Source: Mycobacterium sp. GA-1199 (lineage in GTDB: Bacteria; Actinomycetota; Actinomycetes; Mycobacteriales; Mycobacteriaceae). From it: DNA of 64,000 bases. A program made the position numbers and the translations under genes. The DNA lies in assembly GCF_001500045.1 (NCBI RefSeq), contig NZ_LQIX01000009.1:50737-114736 (forward strand). The letters run 5' to 3'. The notes under the pieces are model-generated. The model saw nothing but the letters and a program-made list of their open reading frames with translations, had not been told where the DNA came from and ran no database searches. Every line of letters starts with the position of its first letter. Positions within the stretch are counted from its first letter, which is position 1. Shown one piece after another: positions 57,630 to 64,000 of this stretch.

Positions 57630-58826
57630 ATGACCACCCTGCCGAGCTGGGACACCCAGATGGAGGCGCTCAAAGGAGTGGCCGACCACCTGCTCGCGAC
57701 ATGGCGACCCGACGGTGCCTCCGAAGCCGAGATCCAGGACATGAACAAGCTCGCCCTGTCGATCCTGGCGTGCGGCTACCTGTGCCACGTCTACACCGAT
57801 TCGAAGCGTCCGGTGTTCATGCCGCTGTGGAACTACGCCTGCAACCAGGGCGGGCCGAACCCGGACTACGTCTACCTGACCGCCGAGGTCGACGGCGCCG
57901 GTGTCTACGAGTTGACCGGTCGTCGCGGCACGGTGCGGTTCGTCGAGATCACCCAGCAGGCACCCGGAATGATGAAGAGCGTCAAGGGGGTCGAGCGGCA
58001 GATGAAGTTCCAGGCCGTCACCCACGACCTGGACGACCTGACGATCGCCGAGGACGGTTCCTTCCGCGTGATCATGTCCGCCGAACGTCCCGACTCCTAC
58101 GACGGCGACTGGTGGCCGCTCAACCCGGAGGTGGGCAAGCTGCTGATGCGCAAATGCGCGTGCGACTGGAACAGCGAGATCGACGCCCAGGTCGCGATCA
58201 ACCGCCTCGACGACGGCGGCGCGGACATGTCGCCGGCCGAGATCGCGCGGCGGTTCTCGGAGCTGGGCGACTGGATCAAGGGAATGATCGACTTCGACAT
58301 GGAGCTGGTCCGGTACTACCGCGAGCACCACGGCTTCAACGTGCTCGTGCGGTCGCAGTGGATTCAGCAGGGCGGTGGCTTGGCCACCAAGCAGGCCTAC
58401 TACGACGGCATCCATCAAATCGCCGACGACGAGGCGTTGGTCGTCGAGTTCCCCGTGCCGGGGCAGTGCTACTACTGGCAGATTCTGGTGGCCGACGACC
58501 GGTTCTCGACCGTGGACTGGGTGAACCGGCAATCCAGTCTCAACGACACCCAGGCGCGCATCGACCCCGACGGCTGGTTCCGCGGCGTGGTGTCCAAGCG
58601 CGACCCGGGCGTGCACAACTGGCTCGACAAGGCCGACTGGCCGTGGGGAATTCTGCAGGCGCGGTTCTACAAAGCCGAGGAGTTCCCCGAGATCAAGGTC
58701 ACAAAGGTACCGGTCGCCGACGTGCTCGACCACCTCCCGGCGGGCACCGAGGTGCTCTCCGCAGAGCAGCGGCGAGCCCAGCTGCGACACCGTCGAACGG
58801 GTGCGCAGATGCGCCGCATCTGGTGA
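57630..58826 (+). CDS. Conserved hypothetical protein next to sulfotransferase
   Basis: The 398-residue protein has no motif I can assign with certainty. Stretches such as GQCYYWQILVADDRFSTVDW and WPWGILQARFYK suggest a family of large hypothetical proteins often found with sulfotransferases and lipid genes (DUF1214-like). No signal peptide or transmembrane segment is seen. It starts 12 bp after the sulfotransferase gene and after a GAGGAGG site, so the two are cotranscribed. Confidence 0.6.
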   Translation: MTTLPSWDTQMEALKGVADHLLATWRPDGASEAEIQDMNKLALSILACGYLCHVYTDSKRPVFMPLWNYACNQGGPNPDYVYLTAEVDGAGVYELTGRRGTVRFVEITQQAPGMMKSVKGVERQMKFQAVTHDLDDLTIAEDGSFRVIMSAERPDSYDGDWWPLNPEVGKLLMRKCACDWNSEIDAQVAINRLDDGGADMSPAEIARRFSELGDWIKGMIDFDMELVRYYREHHGFNVLVRSQWIQQGGGLATKQAYYDGIHQIADDEALVVEFPVPGQCYYWQILVADDRFSTVDWVNRQSSLNDTQARIDPDGWFRGVVSKRDPGVHNWLDKADWPWGILQARFYKAEEFPEIKVTKVPVADVLDHLPAGTEVLSAEQRRAQLRHRRTGAQMRRIW

Positions 58827-58889
58827 TCAGCCCAACGAACGCAGCCGCCGTGTAACACCGATTTAACAGCCGGTGCCTACGCTGCGACC

Positions 58890-60230
58890 ATGGATCGGCA
58901 GAAGGAATTCGTGCTGCGCACGCTGGAGGAACGCGACATCCGCTTCGTCCGGCTGTGGTTCACCGACGTGCTCGGATACCTCAAGTCCGTCGCGATCGCC
59001 CCGGCCGAACTCGAGGGCGCCTTCGAAGAGGGAATCGGGTTCGACGGCTCGGCGATCGAGGGCTTCGCCCGGGTTTCAGAAGCCGACATGGTCGCCCGCC
59101 CCGACCCCTCCACCTTCCAGGTGCTGCCGTGGGCCGACGACTCCGGCCGTCATCATTCGGCGCGGATGTTCTGCGACATCACCATGCCGGACGGCTCCCC
59201 GTCGTGGGCGGACTCGCGCCACGTGCTGCGCAGACAGCTGGCCAAGGCCAGTGACCTCGGTTTTTCCTGCTACGTGCATCCCGAGATCGAGTTCTTCCTG
59301 CTCAAGCCCGGCGAGGACGACGGCACCCCGCCGGTGCCCGCCGACAACGGCGGCTACTTCGACCAGGCCGTCCACGATTCGGCACCCAACTTCCGCAGGC
59401 ACGCGATTGACGCGCTCGAGCAGATGGGGATCTCGGTGGAGTTCAGCCACCACGAGGGCGCGCCCGGCCAGCAGGAGATCGACCTGCGCTACGCCGACGC
59501 GCTGTCGATGGCCGACAACGTGATGACGTTTCGCTACGTCGTCAAGGAGGTCGCGCTCGGGGACGGGGTGCGGGCGTCATTCATGCCCAAGCCGTTCGCC
59601 GAGCATCCCGGTTCGGCGATGCACACGCACATGAGCCTGTTCGAGGGCGACACCAACGCCTTCCACAGCCCCGACGACCCGCTGCAGCTGTCCGACGTCG
59701 CGAAGTCGTTCATCGCCGGGATCCTCGAGCACGCCAAGGAGATCAGCGCCGTCACCAACCAGTGGGTGAACTCCTACAAGCGCCTCGTCCACGGCGGCGA
59801 GGCGCCCACGGCGGCGTCCTGGGGCGCGGCGAACCGCTCCGCGTTGGTGCGGGTGCCGATGTACACGCCGCGCAAGGCGTCGTCACGCCGCGTGGAGGTG
59901 CGCAGCCCGGATTCGGCGTGCAACCCCTACCTGACATTCGCGGTGCTGCTGGCAGCCGGGTTGCGCGGCATCGAGAAGAACTACGTGCTGGCGCCGGAGG
60001 CCGAGGACAACGTCTGGACGCTGACCTCCGAAGAGCGCATCGCGATGGGCTACAAGGAGCTGCCGGGCAGCCTCGGTGCAGCGCTCGAGCAGATGGAGAC
60101 CTCCGAGCTGGTCGCCGAGGCGTTGGGCGAGCACGTCTTCGACTACTTCCTGCGTAACAAGCGCGCGGAGTGGGAGAACTACCGCAGCCACGTCACGCCG
60201 TTCGAGCTGAAGGCCTACCTGTCTCTGTAG
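58890..60230 (+). CDS. glnA2: Glutamine synthetase GlnA2 (type I beta-like)
   Basis: The 446-residue glutamine synthetase fold has the expected metal and nucleotide residues: GIGFDGSAIEGFARV, HPEIEFFL, PGSAMHTHMSLFEGD and the NRSALVRVP catalytic region. The position upstream of glnE matches glnA2 (Rv2222c), not the major glnA1. In actinobacteria some GlnA-like enzymes glutamylate polyamines or amino acids instead; its substrate should be checked. ATG start at 58890. Confidence 0.92.
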   Translation: MDRQKEFVLRTLEERDIRFVRLWFTDVLGYLKSVAIAPAELEGAFEEGIGFDGSAIEGFARVSEADMVARPDPSTFQVLPWADDSGRHHSARMFCDITMPDGSPSWADSRHVLRRQLAKASDLGFSCYVHPEIEFFLLKPGEDDGTPPVPADNGGYFDQAVHDSAPNFRRHAIDALEQMGISVEFSHHEGAPGQQEIDLRYADALSMADNVMTFRYVVKEVALGDGVRASFMPKPFAEHPGSAMHTHMSLFEGDTNAFHSPDDPLQLSDVAKSFIAGILEHAKEISAVTNQWVNSYKRLVHGGEAPTAASWGAANRSALVRVPMYTPRKASSRRVEVRSPDSACNPYLTFAVLLAAGLRGIEKNYVLAPEAEDNVWTLTSEERIAMGYKELPGSLGAALEQMETSELVAEALGEHVFDYFLRNKRAEWENYRSHVTPFELKAYLSL

Positions 60231-60256
60231 GTGACTAGGCGAGATACCTTTTAGGC

Positions 60257-63217
60257 GTGGCCAAACCAGCGACGCAGCGTCCGAAGCTGCCGAGCGTAGG
60301 CCGGCTGGGTCTCGTCGAACCCACCGCGCCCGCGGATCTGGATCTGTTGGGCTGGACCACCGACGCGCACGTCGAGCTTCTGTGGTCGTTGTCGCGTGCC
60401 CCCGACGCCGACACCGCGCTGCGCACGATGGTCCGGCTGGCCGAGGCTCTGAATGCCGGCTGGGACGAGCTCAACCGCGCCCTGCTCACCGACAAGAGCC
60501 TTCGGGGTCGGCTGTTCAGCCTGCTGGGTTCCTCGCTGGCCCTCGGTGATCACCTCGTCGCCAATCCGGAGAACTGGCGGCTGCTCGCTGGTGACGTCGC
60601 CCTGCCGGCCCGCGACGCGCTGCGCGAGATGTTCGTCGCGCTGGCCGACGAAGCGCCCGACACGTCGAGCGCGCTGCAACCGCTGCGCAAGCTCTACCGC
60701 GACCGGCTGCTGGTGCTGGCCAGCCTGGACCTGGCGCCGACGGTGGAGAACGAACCGGTCCTGCCCTTCCCGACGATCGGCGAGCACCTGTCGGACCTCG
60801 CCGACGCGGCGCTGGCCGCCGCGCTGCACCTCGCGCTCAAGACGACCGGGGGTGAATCACCACCGCGCATTGCGATCATCGCGATGGGCAAATGCGGTGC
60901 GCGCGAACTGAACTACGTCAGCGACGTCGACGTCATCTTCGTCGCCGAGCCCGCCGACGCGTTGGCGACGCGGGTCGCCGGTGAGCTGATGCGGTTCGCG
61001 GCCGACGCCTTCTTCGAAGTCGACGCCGCGCTGCGGCCCGAGGGCAAACACGGCCAGCTGGTGCGCACGCTGGACTCCCATGTCGCCTACTACCAGCGGT
61101 GGGCCAAGACGTGGGAGTTCCAGGCCTTGTTGAAGGCGCGCCCGGCCGCGGGTGATCCCGAACTCGGTCAGGCCTACGTCGACGCCCTGATGCCGATGGT
61201 GTGGACGGCCTGCGAGCGCGAGGACTTCGTTTCCGAGGTGCAGGCGATGAGAAGGCGGGTCGAGGAATTGGTGCCCGCCGGACAACGGTCGCGCGAGATC
61301 AAGCTGGGGACCGGCGGGCTGCGTGACGTCGAATTCGCCGTGCAGCTCCTGCAATTGGTGCACGGCCGCAACGACGAGCGGCTGCACGTCGCCTCGACGG
61401 TGGCCGCGCTGGCCGCACTCGGCGAGCGCGGTTACGTCGGGCGCGACGATGCCGCGAACCTGACCGCGTCCTACGAATTCCTGCGCCTGCTCGAGCACCG
61501 CCTGCAGTTGCAGCGGATGGTGCGCACCCACCTGCTTCCCGACGAGGACGACGACGAGTCGCTGCGATGGCTGGCGAGGGCCGCGCACGTGCGGCCCGAC
61601 GGCACCCGCGACGCGCTGGGCGTGTTGCGCGAAGAGCTCAAACGCCAGAGCCTGCGGGTGTCGCGGCTGCACGAGAAGCTGTTCTACCAACCACTGCTGG
61701 AGTCCGTCGGGCAACCGGCGCTGAGTATTTCGGACGGTATGACCCAGGCCGCCGCCGAACGGCAGCTGGCCGCGCTGGGGTACGAAGGCCCGCAGAGCGC
61801 ATTGACACACCTGGCCGCCCTCACGGGGAGCAGCGCCCGCCGTGGCCGCGTACAGCAAGTCTTGTTGCCGACGCTGCTCAACTGGCTGTCGGATACGCCC
61901 GATCCCGATGCGGGGCTGCTGTCGTACCGCCGCATCAGCGATGCGCTATCCGAACAGCGTTGGTTCCTGGCGACGCTGCGCGACGAGGGAGCGGTCGCCA
62001 AGCGCCTCATGCAGGTGCTCGGCACCTCGGCCTACATCCCGGAGTTGCTCATGCGGGCACCGGAGGTCATCCAGGCCTACGCCGACGGCCCCGACGGACC
62101 CAAACTGCTCGACGCAGATCCCGAGGCGGTCGCAGGGGCGCTGGTCGCCTCGGCCGCAAGGTATTCCGACCCCCAACGCGCGATCGCGGCGGCGCGCACG
62201 TTGCGCAGACGCGAACTGGCGCGCATCGCCTCGGCCGATCTGCTGGGCATGCTCGCAGTCACCGAGGTGTGTCGCGCGTTGACGTCGGTGTGGGTGGCCG
62301 TGCTGCAGGCCGCGCTCGAAGCGGTCATCCGCGCGCACACGTCCGACCGGGGGCCGCTGGCGCGGATCGCGGTGATCGGGATGGGCCGGCTGGGCGGCGG
62401 CGAACTGGGTTACGGGTCGGACGCCGACGTGCTGTTCGTGTGCGAACCCGAAGCGGGCGTTGAGGAATCGGCCGCGGTGAAATGGGCGGTGACCGTCGCC
62501 GAGCAGGTGAGGTCTCTGCTCGGAACACCGAGTTCGGATCCGCCGCTGGAGGTCGACGCGAATCTGCGGCCGGAGGGGCGCAACGGTCCGCTGGTGCGCA
62601 CTCTGTCCTCGTATCAGGCGTACTACGAGCGGTACGCGCAGACATGGGAGGTGCAGGCGCTGCTGCGGGCCCACCGCGTGGCGGGCGATCTCGATTTGGG
62701 GAAGCGGTTCCTGCTGATGATCGACAAGATCCGGTATCCACCCGGCGGGGTGTCGGCAGAAGCGGTGCAGGAGATCCGGCGGATCAAGGCGCGGGTGGAC
62801 GCCGAACGGCTGCCGCGGGGAGCCGACCCGAACACGCACACCAAACTGGGGCGCGGAGGACTCGCCGACATCGAGTGGACGGTGCAGCTGCTGCAATTGC
62901 GTTTTGCGCACAAGGTGCCTGCACTGCACAACACGTCGACGCTGCAATCGCTCAACGCGATCGGCGCCGCCGAGCTGATCGCGGAAGGTGACGTCGAGTT
63001 GTTGCGGCAGGCGTGGCTGACCGCGACGGGGGCACGTAACGCGCTTGTGCTGGTGCGAGGCAAGCCGACCGACCAACTGCCCGGGCCCGGACGTCAGCTC
63101 AACGCCGTCGCGGTGGCCGCCGGCTGGGACACCGACGACGGGGGCGAGTTCCTCGACAACTACCTGCGGGTGACGCGACGCGCGAAAGCAGTGGTGCGCA
63201 AGGTGTTCGGCGGGTAA
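60257..63217 (+). CDS. glnE: Bifunctional glutamine synthetase adenylyl-removase/adenylyltransferase GlnE
   Basis: The 986-residue protein has two nucleotidyltransferase domains. The first has [10 protein letters not shown] (removase part), the second [15 protein letters not shown] (transferase part), each followed by a helical bundle. GlnE adenylates glutamine synthetase under nitrogen excess and removes AMP under nitrogen limitation. The gene follows glnA2 by 26 bp. GTG start at 60257. Confidence 0.95.
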   Translation: MAKPATQRPKLPSVGRLGLVEPTAPADLDLLGWTTDAHVELLWSLSRAPDADTALRTMVRLAEALNAGWDELNRALLTDKSLRGRLFSLLGSSLALGDHLVANPENWRLLAGDVALPARDALREMFVALADEAPDTSSALQPLRKLYRDRLLVLASLDLAPTVENEPVLPFPTIGEHLSDLADAALAAALHLALKTTGGESPPRIAIIAMGKCGARELNYVSDVDVIFVAEPADALATRVAGELMRFAADAFFEVDAALRPEGKHGQLVRTLDSHVAYYQRWAKTWEFQALLKARPAAGDPELGQAYVDALMPMVWTACEREDFVSEVQAMRRRVEELVPAGQRSREIKLGTGGLRDVEFAVQLLQLVHGRNDERLHVASTVAALAALGERGYVGRDDAANLTASYEFLRLLEHRLQLQRMVRTHLLPDEDDDESLRWLARAAHVRPDGTRDALGVLREELKRQSLRVSRLHEKLFYQPLLESVGQPALSISDGMTQAAAERQLAALGYEGPQSALTHLAALTGSSARRGRVQQVLLPTLLNWLSDTPDPDAGLLSYRRISDALSEQRWFLATLRDEGAVAKRLMQVLGTSAYIPELLMRAPEVIQAYADGPDGPKLLDADPEAVAGALVASAARYSDPQRAIAAARTLRRRELARIASADLLGMLAVTEVCRALTSVWVAVLQAALEAVIRAHTSDRGPLARIAVIGMGRLGGGELGYGSDADVLFVCEPEAGVEESAAVKWAVTVAEQVRSLLGTPSSDPPLEVDANLRPEGRNGPLVRTLSSYQAYYERYAQTWEVQALLRAHRVAGDLDLGKRFLLMIDKIRYPPGGVSAEAVQEIRRIKARVDAERLPRGADPNTHTKLGRGGLADIEWTVQLLQLRFAHKVPALHNTSTLQSLNAIGAAELIAEGDVELLRQAWLTATGARNALVLVRGKPTDQLPGPGRQLNAVAVAAGWDTDDGGEFLDNYLRVTRRAKAVVRKVFGG

Positions 63218-64000
63218 TTAGTCGCTGCCACAGCCTTGTACGCATTCACGTATCAAGTCTTGACGAGCCTGGTCAACATCGTCGTCAATTGGATATTGCG
63301 CTGCCTCGCTCGAACCCTTTTTTACCGCTCCGACAAGTGTGCCTTGAAAACCCTTGCCCTTTGGCCCCCCGACCGACACCACCATTTCTCCCCCTGCGGT
63401 CAGGCCCGGCAACAAGCATGCGACGTTGTGACGAGACGCGAGGCTGTCTTTGATGCCCTCCTCGGCTTCGGGAAAATAGCCAGGGTACGGCTCAGAAGCG
63501 TCACCGGGGGGGATGAGGTCGTCGGGGAATTTCCCGGGCGGGAACGCCACGACATGAACAGACCCTACTGTGCTAACTCCGCAGCTGACACGCGGAATGC
63601 AGGTCAAATCGTAGGCAGCGTCGAAGACCGTCACGCCTCCAAACGATGATCCCGCTGGGAGCTTAGCGGCGACCTGCACCTCACCATTCACCACTTGAAG
63701 CACATAGATATCGCCGGCATTGAACTGGTTGTCGTCCGGATTCGTAACGGTGATCGTGTAAATGTCGTGGTAAACGCCCGAGGTTTCATCGAATTCTTCC
63801 TTCAGGATGTATTCGAGGCGGCTTTGGACCTCGAGACCGGTGATGGTCGTGTTTATCCGGTTCGGGTCGTTGAGGATATCGTCCAGCGGTGGTCCCAACG
63901 GGGCATCGGAACCGCCGTCCGAACCGTCGTCGGAATCGCCGTCGGGGCCGCCCGGATCACCGGGATTCTCACCTGGGTTCGGAGGGTTGCGGGGCGGGCG
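63218..64000 (-). CDS. Low-complexity hypothetical protein, 5' end beyond window
   Basis: The frame is open to the right edge, so only the C-terminal 260 residues are seen. A Pro/Gly/Asp/Ser-rich tract (GENPGDPGGPDGDSDDG...) at the edge is followed by a folded region starting PLDDILNDPNRINTTITG. Four cysteines near LTCIPRVSCG, VACLLPG and ECVQGCGSD hint at an exported protein. I do not recognise the family. It is convergent with glnE, with one base between stops. Its AT content is higher than its neighbours, a possible sign of transfer. Confidence 0.65.
   Translation of the reverse strand, partial: RPPRNPPNPGENPGDPGGPDGDSDDGSDGGSDAPLGPPLDDILNDPNRINTTITGLEVQSRLEYILKEEFDETSGVYHDIYTITVTNPDDNQFNAGDIYVLQVVNGEVQVAAKLPAGSSFGGVTVFDAAYDLTCIPRVSCGVSTVGSVHVVAFPPGKFPDDLIPPGDASEPYPGYFPEAEEGIKDSLASRHNVACLLPGLTAGGEMVVSVGGPKGKGFQGTLVGAVKKGSSEAAQYPIDDDVDQARQDLIRECVQGCGSD

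Noticed and set aside
58827..58889. GlnR box before glnA2
   Set aside because: GTAAC and TTAAC occur here but spacing does not fit a full GlnR site convincingly.

Overview
The window looks like a chromosomal segment of a Mycobacterium/Mycolicibacterium species. The evidence is the mycobacterial FAS-II operon (fabD-acpM-kasA-kasB-accD6), an MmpL-type exporter, a WS/DGAT acyltransferase, and a gene order that, as I recall it, follows M. tuberculosis Rv2247 to Rv2221c almost gene for gene (accD6, kasB, kasA, acpM, fabD, mabR, aceE, lipoprotein, DUF3052, ahpE ... MpaB-like, cobD, SURF1, ptpA, ptkA, cobC, NIF3, zinc ribbon, RNase H/phosphatase ... CYTH-CHAD, panB, caeA-type protease, glnA2, glnE).

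Layout. 1-8.2 kb (minus strand): mycolate chain elongation, its PucR-type regulator MabR, and pyruvate dehydrogenase E1. 8.4-10.2 kb (plus): lipoprotein, DUF3052 protein, a triplicated 32-bp repeat, ahpE and tRNA-Val(UAC). 10.3-28.2 kb: an accessory block inserted into the conserved order just downstream of the tRNA. Gene debris lies at both ends (a frameshifted ORF and a VOC fragment on the left, a truncated ArsR gene on the right), and the middle is an isoprenoid-type biosynthetic cluster. 28.3-31.2 kb: putP, a membrane protein and a decayed VOC gene. 31.2-39.0 kb: conserved backbone (MpaB-like, cobD, SURF1, ptpA-ptkA, cobC, NIF3, zinc ribbon, RNase H/phosphatase). 39.0-46.1 kb: small accessory genes (XRE-cupin regulator, frameshifted flavoprotein with a methyltransferase, 2OG oxygenase, HNH/DUF222 protein, lipoprotein, VOC with AraC). 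46.1-52.4 kb: CYTH-CHAD, enoyl-CoA hydratase, panB, WS/DGAT, exported protease. 52.4-58.8 kb: a duplicated secreted protein, TetR, TesB thioesterase, VOC, epimerase, sulfotransferase and an unknown protein. 58.9-64 kb: glnA2, glnE and the 3' part of a low-complexity protein running off the window.

The most interesting part is 11.0-27.9 kb. It encodes two P450s, a LuxR-type ATPase regulator, a GGPP-synthase-like enzyme, a divergent squalene/phytoene-synthase-family protein, an AfsA-type double hot-dog protein, an isoprenylcysteine-methyltransferase-like membrane enzyme, a dikinase laid out like rifampicin phosphotransferase, a UbiA-family prenyltransferase, a second DDxxD prenyl synthase and an MmpL exporter. 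Three of its transcription units share an ungapped 55-bp upstream element, and a related 10+10-bp palindrome separates the first P450 from the regulator genes. This suggests one regulon making and exporting an unknown prenylated or terpenoid lipid. The product is not predicted here; functions are from motif reading without database searches.
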